A DNA stretch of 64,000 nt. Source: Lachnospiraceae bacterium (GTDB taxonomy: Bacteria; Bacillota; Clostridia; Lachnospirales; Lachnospiraceae). The notes below the pieces were generated by a model. That model did not search any database and had not been told where the DNA came from. It was given only the letters and a program-made list of their open reading frames with translations. Both the position numbers and the translations under genes were made by a program. Positions 15,474 through 23,876 of this stretch are shown piece by piece; the stretch's first letter is position 1; each line of letters opens with the position of its first letter. The stretch lies in NCBI GenBank assembly GCA_022845955.1, contig AP025576.1, positions 6,200,001 to 6,264,000 on the forward strand. Direction: 5' to 3'.

Positions 15474-18074
15474 TTAACAGGTCGCTCCGCCTTTCAGGTG
15501 CAGTTTTGCACCGACGATGTTCTCTTTTCTGGAAAGAAGCTCATCCCCCAGAAGCTGCTCCTGTACGTTTTCAAATCCGATTCTGTTTACCGTATCTGCA
15601 AAACGTTCTCCCGTATTACCCTGTTCCCGGAAAAGAAGAATCGCTTTTTCCAATACGGAAAGAACTTCTTCCTCGCTGGTAAATATTTTGTCCAGCGCCT
15701 GGCCGTGGGCAGTTTTCTTTCCCCAGCGTCCGCCTATGTAAACCTTGTAGCCATAGGTCCCTTCATCCGCCGCATGGAACGGGCATTTTCCGATACAGCG
15801 TCCGCAGTTATTACACGTATCCCCGTCGATTACCAGCTTTCCGTCCGTAACCTGTGCCGCTCCCATGGGACAGATATCCGCAATCTGGCATTTGCCGCAG
15901 CCACGGCAGATATCTACATTATAAGAGGGAATCCGCTGTCCGACAATACCAAAATCATTTAAATCCGGTTTTACACAGTTGTTGGGACATCCGCCAACCG
16001 CAATTTTGAACTTATGAGGAAGCTTTACCTCATAATAGCCGTGATAAAAACGTTCATGTATTTTTTCAGAGAGCGCATAAGAATCCAGCTGGCCGTACTG
16101 GCAGGTCGTACCCTTGCAGGCAACTACAGGACGCACCTTGGATCCCGTCCCTCCGGTTTCCAGTCCCGCTCCGGCCAGGAAATCCCGAAGCTCGTCTATT
16201 TTATCATAAGGGACTCCCACGATTTCCATGGTGAGCCTGGTGGTCATCACCACGTCACCGCTTCCGTAAAGAGCGGCGGCATCCGCAATACACCGGTTCT
16301 CTTCCGCTGTCACCTTACCGTTTCTGGTGATGACACGGACGTTGAAATTATTGGTACCCTTGTTGTGCAGGCAGCCCAGCGCTTTCACCCGTGTGATATC
16401 CTCAGGCGATACCGTCACCTTACCCGCCGCGCTTCCGGTGCGGATCACATTGAAGAAAGAGGAACCTTCCAGAACCTTTGTGTTGGTATAGCCATAATAC
16501 TTCAGCCTGTTCTGCAGAAGGTAAGCGCGCTTTCCCTTCGCGCAGACAAGAAGCAGTTTTTCTTCCTTTCCCATTCCAAAGAATCCCTGTTCCGGCATTT
16601 CCCCCTGTACTTTGTTCAAATCCACATAGGTAACCCCGGGAATAGTAGGCCCTGCCGGATTCACATCAATCACCCGGTACCCGGCCGCTGCACCATCCAT
16701 ATATTCTGCAGGCGTAAAGCTGTCCATCACGCCGTCCAGCTTATTCAGCAGAATCTGCACTGCCGTTACAAAGGGATGGATCGCTGTGGAAAACGGCGGC
16801 GCGTATGCCAAATCCAGGGAGGTCATCTGATCCAGCGTGCCGCCGAAGGTCACGGCCATCACACCGATATCCGTCATCTTATCCACCGCGCCAGGCCCCA
16901 ATACCTGGATACCCAGCAGACGGCGGCTTTTCCTGTCCGCAATCAGCTTTGTGGCGAAGAAAGAAGAATCGGGATAATAATGTGCCTTGTCGTCGGTAAC
17001 CGCCAGAACGGTTTCCACATCATACCCGGCCGCTTTTGCCGCCTCCTCGGTCAGTCCGGTACGTCCGCCGTTCAGCCCGGGAAGCTTTACCACTCCTGTA
17101 CCGAGTACACCGGGATAGCTCACCGCTTCCCCTCCCAGCGCCAGAGCCAGCGTACGTCCCTCCATATTGGCGGAAGAACCCATAGGGGACCATTGCCGTT
17201 CACCGGTCATGCGGTTCGTTACCATAGCGCAGTCTCCTGCGGCATAAACGCCCGGAAGATTGGTACGCATTTTCTCATCTACGAGAATAGTCCCCTTAAA
17301 CATCTCCACACCCGCATCTTTACAGAAACCCGTATTAGGACGGATACCGATAGATAAAATCACCAGCTCTGCCGGCAAAAAGCCTTTATCGGTCTTTACT
17401 CCCTCGGCCTTTTGCGCACCGGTGATTCCCTCAAGTTTGGTAGAGGTCAGTACCCGAATTCCTTTTTTTTCCAGATGGCGCCGGGCATAATCGGCCATTT
17501 CTCTGTCAAACCCCGGCATTATCTGCGGCGCCATATCCATTACCGTAACGGAAATCCCCTGACCCAGAAGGTTTTCGGCTACTTCCAGGCCGATAAAACC
17601 TCCGCCAACAACCACCGCTTTTTTTACCTGGTTACTTTTAAGGTAATCCCTTGCTTCTATGGCATCGTCCGGTGTACGCATGGTAAATACCCCCGGCAGC
17701 CTGATGCCTTCCAGCGGCGGAACCACCGAAGAAGCACCCGAAGCTATCACACAGGTATCATATTCATAGATCTCCTCCGCTCCGGTACGGAGATTCCTGG
17801 CCACCGCCTTTTTCCCCGCGCTGTCAAGACCGGTAACCTCCCTTTCCGTCTGCACGAGAACCCCTGTCAATGCGGAAAACTTGGCCGGTGTATTGACAAT
17901 GAGCTGCTCCTTTCCTTCTATTACTTCCCCAATGTAATAGGGCAGACCGCAGCCCGCATAAGAAATATCCCTGCCTTTGGTTACGATTGTAACCTCCGCT
18001 TCCGGCATCACTCTCTTGCATTTCGCCGCGACTTTGGTTCCGGCTGCGACCCCGCCGATCACTAATAATTTCAT
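15474..18074 (-). CDS. CoA-disulfide-reductase / rhodanese / siroheme-4Fe4S reductase fusion
   Basis: An 866-residue three-part protein. Residues 1-445 are a pyridine-nucleotide disulfide oxidoreductase of the CoA-disulfide reductase type: FAD motif LLVIGGVAAGTKVAA, redox Cys42 in SYAGCGLPYY, NAD motif VVVGGGFIGLEVAE, and GVYAAGDCA. Residues about 460-540 are a rhodanese domain with its Cys in LLLVCAKGKRAY. From about 560 it is a sulfite/nitrite-reductase-like unit with paired cysteine motifs CKGTTC and CPNNC for siroheme and an FeS cluster, then two ferredoxin clusters (CRGCGKCQIADICP, CNNCGRCIGKCP). It sits directly upstream of the genes that make siroheme. Likely role: cytoplasmic reduction of sulfite, polysulfide or another oxidised sulfur or nitrogen compound. 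The substrate is inferred. Confidence 0.88.
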   Translation of the reverse strand: MKLLVIGGVAAGTKVAAKCKRVMPEAEVTIVTKGRDISYAGCGLPYYIGEVIEGKEQLIVNTPAKFSALTGVLVQTEREVTGLDSAGKKAVARNLRTGAEEIYEYDTCVIASGASSVVPPLEGIRLPGVFTMRTPDDAIEARDYLKSNQVKKAVVVGGGFIGLEVAENLLGQGISVTVMDMAPQIMPGFDREMADYARRHLEKKGIRVLTSTKLEGITGAQKAEGVKTDKGFLPAELVILSIGIRPNTGFCKDAGVEMFKGTILVDEKMRTNLPGVYAAGDCAMVTNRMTGERQWSPMGSSANMEGRTLALALGGEAVSYPGVLGTGVVKLPGLNGGRTGLTEEAAKAAGYDVETVLAVTDDKAHYYPDSSFFATKLIADRKSRRLLGIQVLGPGAVDKMTDIGVMAVTFGGTLDQMTSLDLAYAPPFSTAIHPFVTAVQILLNKLDGVMDSFTPAEYMDGAAAGYRVIDVNPAGPTIPGVTYVDLNKVQGEMPEQGFFGMGKEEKLLLVCAKGKRAYLLQNRLKYYGYTNTKVLEGSSFFNVIRTGSAAGKVTVSPEDITRVKALGCLHNKGTNNFNVRVITRNGKVTAEENRCIADAAALYGSGDVVMTTRLTMEIVGVPYDKIDELRDFLAGAGLETGGTGSKVRPVVACKGTTCQYGQLDSYALSEKIHERFYHGYYEVKLPHKFKIAVGGCPNNCVKPDLNDFGIVGQRIPSYNVDICRGCGKCQIADICPMGAAQVTDGKLVIDGDTCNNCGRCIGKCPFHAADEGTYGYKVYIGGRWGKKTAHGQALDKIFTSEEEVLSVLEKAILLFREQGNTGERFADTVNRIGFENVQEQLLGDELLSRKENIVGAKLHLKGGATC

Positions 18075-18277
18075 GCTGATTTCTCCCTGTTTTCTGCTTT
18101 TGTGCTGTTTCCCGCAGGCCCCGGTTACGATCAGGCCAGGCTTCAGGCCGTCCTGCCCTAACTAGACGCAGTTCTTTAATGATAATCTATTTTTCAAGTA
18201 AAGTGAAATAATATATTTATTGGTATGTATAAGATATATTTATTCCCGCGCCGCTGCACCCTGCCCAAAACTCCCCA

Positions 18278-18306
18278 TTGAATATCCTCCCCGGGAATAG
18301 TAAACT
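18278..18306 (+). promoter_or_regulatory. Promoter of the MalY-like gene
   Basis: TTGAAT (18278-18283) and TAAACT (18301-18306) with a 17-base spacer, about 35 bases upstream of the AAAGGAG ribosome site. The rest of the 272-base divergent region up to 18075 is AT-rich. I see no convincing promoter for the minus-strand fusion gene there. Confidence 0.5.
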
Positions 18307-18346
18307 GGTTGCATAGGAAAAAACCCCATACAAAGGAGACAATACC

Positions 18347-19546
18347 ATGAAATACGACTTTACATCCATTATTGACAGACAGGGAAAGGATTCCATCGCC
18401 GTGGATGTCATCCCCTTTGACAATGCCCAGGTAGCGGATGGTTTTACCAAAATTCCCATGTGGGTGGCGGATATGAACTATGCTACGGTTCCCACCATAC
18501 AGGACGCCATCATAGAACGGGCAAAACATCCCGCCTTTGGCTATTTTGATCCCAGGGAAGAATATTACGGGAAAATTATTGAATGGCAGAATAAGCGGAA
18601 TGGTGTGGAGGGCCTGACAAAGGAGGCAATCGGTTATGAAAACGGTGTTCTGGGCTGCGTATCCTCCGCCGCCCAGGCTTTCAGTGCCCCGGGCGAAGCC
18701 GTGCTCCTTCATTCCCCTACCTATATCGGTTTCACTCATGCGCTGGAAAGCATCGGACGCAAAATCATCTTAAGTGATCTTGTGCGTGATGAAGAAGGGG
18801 TATGGCGCATGGATTATGAAGATATGGACAGGAAGCTGAAGGAAAACCACATCCACTTTGCCGTATTCTGTTCCCCCCATAACCCCTGCGGAAGAGTATG
18901 GAGCCGTGAGGAAATAGAAAAAGCAATGGATGTTTATGCCAGAAACAACTGTGTGGTGGTTTCCGATGAAATCTGGTCCGACCTCACGCTGGCAGGCCAT
19001 AAACACATTCCCACACAAAGTATTTCAGCCGATGCAAAGAACAGGACTATTGCAGTATATGCCCCCTCCAAAACCTTTAATCTGGCAGGCCTGATTGGAT
19101 CCTACCATATTATTTATAATCCTTACCTGCGTGACCGGGTAAGAAAACAGGCGGAGCTGTCCCACTACAACAGCATGAATGTCCTGTCCATGCATGCATT
19201 AATCGGCGCCTATCAGCCGGAGGGCTATCAATGGGTCGATGAACTGCGCCAGGTACTTACGGAAAATGTGGAATATGCTTACCAATATATTCTTACCCAT
19301 TTCTCCGGCGTAGCGCTTGCCAAACCGGAAGGGACCTACATGCTGTACCTTGACTGTGAAAAATTCTGCCGGGAACATCAGTTGTCCATGGATGAGCTTA
19401 TCCGCGCCGGTATCCGGGTAGGCGTTATCTGGCAGGACGGACGGCCGTTCCACAGGCCTTATGCCATCCGCCTGAACCTCGCCCTTCCCCATTCCCTGGT
19501 AGTGGAAGCTATGGAAAGACTTAATGAATATGTCTTTCATAAATAA
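18347..19546 (+). CDS. MalY/PatB-type PLP-dependent C-S lyase (aminotransferase fold)
   Basis: A 399-residue class I/II aminotransferase of the MalY/PatB subgroup, which mostly act as cystathionine beta-lyases or cysteine desulfhydrases releasing thiol or sulfide. The N-terminus (NAQVADGFTKIPMWVADMNYATVPTIQDAI) is diagnostic. The PLP contacts are in FCSPHNPCGRVWS and VVSDEIWSDLTL, and the PLP Lys is near residue 236 in YAPSKTFNLAGL. AAAGGAG precedes the ATG. It is divergent from the sulfur-type reductase fusion, so a shared role in sulfur metabolism is possible. MalY-like regulatory side activity cannot be judged here. Confidence 0.92.
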   Translation: MKYDFTSIIDRQGKDSIAVDVIPFDNAQVADGFTKIPMWVADMNYATVPTIQDAIIERAKHPAFGYFDPREEYYGKIIEWQNKRNGVEGLTKEAIGYENGVLGCVSSAAQAFSAPGEAVLLHSPTYIGFTHALESIGRKIILSDLVRDEEGVWRMDYEDMDRKLKENHIHFAVFCSPHNPCGRVWSREEIEKAMDVYARNNCVVVSDEIWSDLTLAGHKHIPTQSISADAKNRTIAVYAPSKTFNLAGLIGSYHIIYNPYLRDRVRKQAELSHYNSMNVLSMHALIGAYQPEGYQWVDELRQVLTENVEYAYQYILTHFSGVALAKPEGTYMLYLDCEKFCREHQLSMDELIRAGIRVGVIWQDGRPFHRPYAIRLNLALPHSLVVEAMERLNEYVFHK

Positions 19547-19551
19547 GGTTC

Positions 19552-19663
19552 GCAACAAGTCAAATACCCCGCAGCAAGCCGCTAGGTATTTAATCCCCGC
19601 GGCGGCACCAAGTGGATAATAGAACCTTCGGTTCTATACAAGTGCGTCCGTTTGACTTGTTGC
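19552..19663. repeat. Structured palindromic element with UUCG-capped hairpin
   Basis: Thirteen-base perfect terminal arms (GCAACAAGTCAAA at 19552-19564, complement at 19651-19663) enclose an AAATACC...GGTATTT hairpin (19562-19591) and ATAGAACC-TTCG-GTTCTAT at 19619-19637. The element starts a few bases after the MalY-like stop codon. It could act as a terminator, a structured RNA or a MITE-like repeat; it is not a tRNA. Confidence 0.6.
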
Positions 19664-19798
19664 CCGCGGGAATAAACGGTTGATTCATAATATTTTATAG
19701 TTTATAATTGAATCAGGAAAAGAATATTTTAGTGATGCCCCTGCTGCCATACAGGATATTTCATCGGAAATATCGCGCTATGCGCAGAAGGAGCAGTC

Positions 19799-20608
19799 AT
19801 GAAAACAAAACAGAGCTTTAAAGATCTGAATCTAAGCAATGCCTTTCTTTTCGCCCTCGCCCTGAACGATCCGGAGCTGTGCCAGATCATACTGGAACTG
19901 ATTATCGGGAAACCATTAGGGCCGGTAAAAGTGGAAACGGAAAAAAGTATTTTGTTCAGTTCCGATTTCAGAAGTATCCGTCTTGATGTCTATGCCGCCG
20001 ACCAGTCCCATGTCGATTATGATTTGGAAATGCAGAATGAAGGGGACAAATACAGCCTTCCCAAACGAAGCCGTTTATATCAGGCGGAAATCGATGTAAA
20101 GTCCCTGAAACCTGGAGATGATTTCAAAAGCCTGGGAAGCAGTTATATTATTTTTATCTGTACCTTTGATCCTTTTGAAAATAACCTGTACCGCTATACC
20201 TTTGAAAACAACTGTCAGGAAACGGGGAGACCGCTGGGCGATGGTACCTGCAAGATTTTTTTGAATACTAAAGGAAGCAATGGTCCGGACGTACCTGCAG
20301 TATTAATTCATTTTCTGCAGTATATTGAGAATTCGACGGACGCCGCTGTGGAGAAAATGCAGGATACTACGCTTGTACGAATCCATCAGAGGATTGGTGA
20401 ACTGAAAAAGAGCCGTGAATGGGAGGCGAAGTACATGAAATTCGAAGAACTGCTGCGACGTGAGCATGAAGACGGGGAATCGACTGGTGAAAAAAAGATG
20501 GCAGATTTGATTACATTTTTACTGCGTGACGGTCTGGAAACAGAGATTCCCAACATTGCCGCGGATGAAAACTTGCGGAAAAATTATTACCAAAAATATA
20601 ATCTGTAA
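19799..20608 (+). CDS. Rpn-family PD-(D/E)XK nuclease / putative transposase
   Basis: A 269-residue protein of the recombination-promoting nuclease (Rpn/YhgA-like, PDDEXK) family often labelled transposase. The N-terminal region LSNAFLFALALNDPELCQIILELIIGK and the nuclease core RLDVYAADQSHVDYDLEMQNEGD carry the D...DxExQ residues (about 62-80). RSRLYQAEID follows. The C-terminal part is helical and charged, ending in an Asn/Tyr/Lys tail. AAGGAG precedes the ATG. Such genes multiply in gut Clostridia. Known homologues cut DNA and promote RecA-independent recombination, or act in phage defence. It stands alone between repeat elements. Confidence 0.8.
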   Translation: MKTKQSFKDLNLSNAFLFALALNDPELCQIILELIIGKPLGPVKVETEKSILFSSDFRSIRLDVYAADQSHVDYDLEMQNEGDKYSLPKRSRLYQAEIDVKSLKPGDDFKSLGSSYIIFICTFDPFENNLYRYTFENNCQETGRPLGDGTCKIFLNTKGSNGPDVPAVLIHFLQYIENSTDAAVEKMQDTTLVRIHQRIGELKKSREWEAKYMKFEELLRREHEDGESTGEKKMADLITFLLRDGLETEIPNIAADENLRKNYYQKYNL

Positions 20609-20627
20609 ATTATCTGTATAACTTCTG

Positions 20628-20653
20628 CAGGCCGGAATCAAAACACCGGCCTG
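20628..20653. terminator. Stem-loop after the Rpn gene
   Basis: CAGGCCGG and its exact complement flank a 10-base loop 20 bases after the stop codon. The trailing sequence is only moderately T-rich, so this is a probable, not certain, intrinsic terminator. Confidence 0.5.
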
Positions 20654-20676
20654 TCAATTCAATTACTTGATTCTAT

Positions 20677-20796
20677 GTAACTGTTCCGTTCTTTCAAGGT
20701 TACTGCCTAAATCGCCTTCGGCGATGGATTTTGGCACTCCTGAATCACTTTCTTACAGTCTGTGCGGTCAATGCGCAGTCCTGACTGAATAGTTAC
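20677..20796. repeat. MITE-like element with GTAACNGTTC ends
   Basis: About 120 bases with near-inverted ends, GTAACTGTTC at 20677 and GAATAGTTAC at 20787-20796. Inside is a hairpin ATCGCC-TTCG-GCGAT. It belongs to the dispersed GTAACNGTTC family. The rest of the gene-free stretch 20609-20973 shows nothing else beyond AT-rich sequence. Confidence 0.5.
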
Positions 20797-20973
20797 AATT
20801 CTATTTCTTATACAAAATCCATAATTGGTGCCAATGGAATACTTTGTTTATTACGGCAGGTGTATCAGAAATATTCTTTTCCCATTCTGCGCGCTGTTAT
20901 CACAGTTCATTATGCAATGCAATACTAATATATTGATTTCTTATCTTTTATCTCACTGAAAGTAACAATTCTT

Positions 20974-21633
20974 TTAAAGCACAGAAGTAATATCACACCG
21001 CAGAAGCTCCTGTGCCTTTTCCAGGTTCTTCTCACATAAAGCCTCATAAATCCCCACATGGGGCGCCTTATCGAGCTGGTCGTCCATACTCTGTTTTTTG
21101 TTCCAGGAAAACTGGGCATAAATACGCTTCTGGATCCGGAGACTTTCCTTCAGGAATTTAATCAGAAGCTGGTTATCCGCATAAGAAGCCAGCAGCAGAT
21201 GGAAGGCTTCGTTGTCCTCCCATACCTTCCAGACATCCACAGGTTCCTGTTGCATAAGTGCCGCATTATCGATATGCCTTTTGATGTCATCCAAGTGGTA
21301 CTGGACTATTGTTTCAAAGCCGTCCTTCAAGGCCTCAAGCTCCAGTATGCAGCGGATCTTTAAAATATCCCTGGCATCCTTTTCCTTCATTTTAACCACC
21401 ACATACCCGTAACGGGGAATATTCTTAAGCACGCCTTCGCTGCAAAGCTTGATTAAAGCCTCCCGTATAGGGGCTTTGCTAACCCCGAATAATTCCACAA
21501 GACGTTTTTCATTCAGGACCTGTTCTTCTTCCGTCGCATTTTTTATGATAAGCTCCAGAATCTCATCGTGGATTTTCTCTGAAAGCAATTCCTTCTTCTC
21601 CGTAGTAAAGTTTACTTCTTCCGCCATCTGCAT
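20974..21633 (-). CDS. GntR-family regulator, FadR/FCD type
   Basis: About 219 residues from the ATG at 21633, which has AAGGGG upstream; a start seven codons earlier lacks this. A winged helix-turn-helix covers residues 15-80 (ILELIIKNATEEEQVLNEKRLVELFGVSKAPIREALIKLCSEGVLKNIPRYG). A helical FCD ligand-binding domain follows, with the family's metal-ligand style residues (D and H in EDNEAFHLLLASYAD and KAPHVGIYEAL). Regulators of this type sense organic acids or sugar acids. No obvious target gene lies beside it. Its promoter is at 21675-21703. Confidence 0.88.
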   Translation of the reverse strand: MQMAEEVNFTTEKKELLSEKIHDEILELIIKNATEEEQVLNEKRLVELFGVSKAPIREALIKLCSEGVLKNIPRYGYVVVKMKEKDARDILKIRCILELEALKDGFETIVQYHLDDIKRHIDNAALMQQEPVDVWKVWEDNEAFHLLLASYADNQLLIKFLKESLRIQKRIYAQFSWNKKQSMDDQLDKAPHVGIYEALCEKNLEKAQELLRCDITSVL

Positions 21634-21674
21634 AGTATTTTCCCCTTTAATCATACCAGTAATATATTAGTTAT

Positions 21675-21703
21675 ATCTTATCTTTTTTTCCACTTAATTT
21701 CAA
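21675..21703 (-). promoter_or_regulatory. Promoter of the GntR gene
   Basis: On the minus strand TTGAAA and TAAGAT are separated by 17 bases, about 40 bases ahead of the GntR start codon. Confidence 0.55.
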
Positions 21704-21913
21704 GTCTTTTCCGTATTTTTATGCTTTGCTTTTCCTGTGGCCGGGGACAGCCGCAGAAAGGATGTGTCCGTATAGCTTGTTTCCGGTAGAAAAAACAACG
21801 GATGACACGGTCTGCAAACATGCGATTCCTAAGAAAAATCCCGGACCGCTTTCTATCCTCTTTCAGGATACAGCAGCCGGGATACGGATTTTCATTTTCT
21901 AATAGGGTATGCT

Positions 21914-22705
21914 TTACGCCCTCTTTTTTGTTTTTTCCAGCCGTTTGCGGCTGATTTCCAAATATTCCTCTTTCCTTTCCAGGCCGATGAATCTTCTTCC
22001 CAGCCGTTTGGCCGCCACTCCCGTAGTTCCTGAGCCGCAGAAGGGATCCATTACCAGCATCCCTTCTTCCGTGGATGCCAGGATAATCCGTTCCAGCAGG
22101 TATTCCGGCTTCTGGGTGGGATGCTTTCCCTCCTTCTTTTCCGTAGCTTTGGTCAGGCTCCCCGTCCACACATCCTTCATCTGCTTCCCGCCGTTTTCCG
22201 CCTTCATCAAATCATAGTTGAAATGGTGGCGGGACTTCCTGCCGTCCTTCTGCGCCCATAGGATCGTCTCTGTGGAATGCGTAAAGCAGCGGCATGCCAG
22301 GTTCGGCGGCGGATTCGTTTTCTGCCAGGTTATATTGTTGATGATTTTATAGCCTTCCTGCTCCAGGGCAAGGCCGATGGAATAAATATTATGGAGGGTT
22401 CCCGATATCCAGATAGAGCCGTCAGGCTTCAGGACTTTTTTACACAGCCGCAGCCACTTCCGGTTAAAGGCGTGTTTGGAATTGCAGTCCATTCCCTGAT
22501 CCCAATCCCCTTTATTAACGGATACCATCTTTCCGCCCTGGCAGGTCACCCCGTCATTGCTGAGAAAATAGGGGGGATCCGCAAAAATCATATCCACGCT
22601 CTCCGGCTCCATTTTAGGAAGAAGTCGAAAGCTGTCTCCCAGATAGAGCAGCTCCTTTTCGGTTTTATAATAAGGCTTACGCCTGGTGTGCAGTATTTTA
22701 TCCAT
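21914..22705 (-). CDS. Site-specific DNA-methyltransferase, DpnA (M2.DpnII)-like
   Basis: About 263 residues from the ATG at 22705 (GGAG seven bases upstream; an in-frame extension of eight codons lies in a hairpin). The order of motifs is beta-class: catalytic motif IV DPPYFLSNDG near residue 43, then the SAM motif DPFCGSGTTGVAAKRLGR near 215-235. HPTQKPEYLLERII is the usual preceding block. In DpnII-type systems this second enzyme methylates adenine, also in single-stranded GATC. It follows the Dam-like gene, but no DpnB-like endonuclease follows, leaving an orphan methylation pair. Confidence 0.88.
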   Translation of the reverse strand: MDKILHTRRKPYYKTEKELLYLGDSFRLLPKMEPESVDMIFADPPYFLSNDGVTCQGGKMVSVNKGDWDQGMDCNSKHAFNRKWLRLCKKVLKPDGSIWISGTLHNIYSIGLALEQEGYKIINNITWQKTNPPPNLACRCFTHSTETILWAQKDGRKSRHHFNYDLMKAENGGKQMKDVWTGSLTKATEKKEGKHPTQKPEYLLERIILASTEEGMLVMDPFCGSGTTGVAAKRLGRRFIGLERKEEYLEISRKRLEKTKKRA

Positions 22706-22720
22706 ATTTCTACTCCGGCA

Positions 22721-22762
22721 GCCGCCCATACCGCCGCAGGGCGCTGCGGGAGTGTGGGCGGC
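22721..22762. promoter_or_regulatory. Strong hairpin between the two methyltransferase genes
   Basis: GCCGCCCATAC pairs with GTGTGGGCGGC, with an inner CCGCAG-GGCG-CTGCGG stem. It lies between the Dam-like stop and the ribosome site of the DpnA-like gene, with no U-run. An mRNA processing or translation control role is more likely than termination. Confidence 0.55.
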
Positions 22763-22770
22763 TGTCTCTC

Positions 22771-23598
22771 CTAATAATTCGTTATGATAATTTCTTCGCC
22801 CACCCGCTTGCTGGCGTCGGAATTAATGTTACGCTTTACCACGACCACTTCTTTGGAAAATCCTTCATACAGTTCATTTATAAAATCGGTATTATGATTG
22901 GTCAGCATACAGCGGCAGCCTCTTCGTGTGAGTTCCTGGAACAATTCCGCCAGCCTCCTGTGGCTTTCCACATCAAAGCCCTCCTTGGTATATGACTCAA
23001 AAGAAGAGGGATTCAGCGGGGCATAGGGACTGTCAAAGAACACAAAATCCCCCTCTGCCGCCCCCTTGCAGGCTTCCTGAAAATCCCCTTCCAGAATTGT
23101 CACCTTCTTAAGGTATGCCGATACCGCACGGATATTCTCCGGACTGCAGGAACGGGCCTTGCTGTTATTATAAGGGACGTTAAAATACCCCTTTTCATTC
23201 ACCCGGTACAGACCGTTAAAGCAGTGCTTGTTCATATATAAAAACAATGCCGCCAGTTCCACATCATATTCATTCTTCTTCATCTTGCCGTTGTATATTT
23301 CCCGGCGGGCATAGTAACAGGCTTTCCTGTCCGCAGCTGCTTCTTCATCCAGACGCTCCACCAGGGCAATCATCTCTTCCGGATTTGTTTTGATCTGTCT
23401 GTATACATTGACCAGAGCCGGGTTGATATCATTAATGACAGCACGCTCGGGGCAAAGGGCGAAAACCACCGCCCCTCCCCCTACAAAAGGTTCATAATAG
23501 GTATTGTATTTGTCCGGCAGCTTTGCGCATATCTGCCCAAGCAGCTGCCTTTTACCGCCCGCCCATTTAATAAAAGGCGCGATGGGTGTGTTATTCAT
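22771..23598 (-). CDS. dam: DNA adenine methylase, D12 class (Dam/DpnM-like)
   Basis: About 275 residues from the ATG at 23598 (AAGGAA seven bases upstream), starting MNNTPIAPFIKWAGGKRQLL. The alpha-class order is clear: SAM motif I FIKWAGGKRQ and YYEPFVGGGAVVFAL, then NDINPALVNVYR, and the catalytic motif IV as DSPYAPLNPSSFESYT near residue 185 (DSPY rather than DPPY). The C-terminal region ending in EEIIITNY is typical of Dam/DpnM. Expected product: N6-methyladenine in GATC. It heads a two-gene unit with the DpnA-like enzyme. Confidence 0.92.
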   Translation of the reverse strand: MNNTPIAPFIKWAGGKRQLLGQICAKLPDKYNTYYEPFVGGGAVVFALCPERAVINDINPALVNVYRQIKTNPEEMIALVERLDEEAAADRKACYYARREIYNGKMKKNEYDVELAALFLYMNKHCFNGLYRVNEKGYFNVPYNNSKARSCSPENIRAVSAYLKKVTILEGDFQEACKGAAEGDFVFFDSPYAPLNPSSFESYTKEGFDVESHRRLAELFQELTRRGCRCMLTNHNTDFINELYEGFSKEVVVVKRNINSDASKRVGEEIIITNY

Positions 23599-23876
23599 GC
23601 TGTATTCCTTCGTTTCTTCTGATGCCGCATGATTAGAAAGAGTAACGCAATAATGCTCCTCTTTCATAACATAGCTCGCATTTACCTCTGCTTCCTTCCC
23701 GCGGCCGGATGCAGCGGGGTTATTCCCTGACGCGCTTCATGCAGCGCCTTTTTATTATAGAAGAAAGCGGGAAAAATAACAACCCATATCCGTAAGTGTG
23801 TTCGAAAATTGCTTTCCGCAAGATATGCGTCAAGTCTACTGCATTCTGAAAAGGAATCCTATTTTACGTTTCTGTA

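Noticed and set aside
16014..17357. 447-codon plus-strand frame opposite the CoA-disulfide-reductase fusion
   Set aside because: Antisense of a convincing enzyme with all its motifs; composition is typical of a shadow frame.
19552..19663. Structured element considered as a tRNA
   Set aside because: No T-loop GTTCRANNC, no anticodon stem of the right geometry and no CCA end.
21678..22169. Possible restriction endonuclease gene after the DpnA-like gene
   Set aside because: The frame there is mostly antisense or out of frame to the methyltransferase gene and shows no nuclease motif; no DpnB-like sequence is found.
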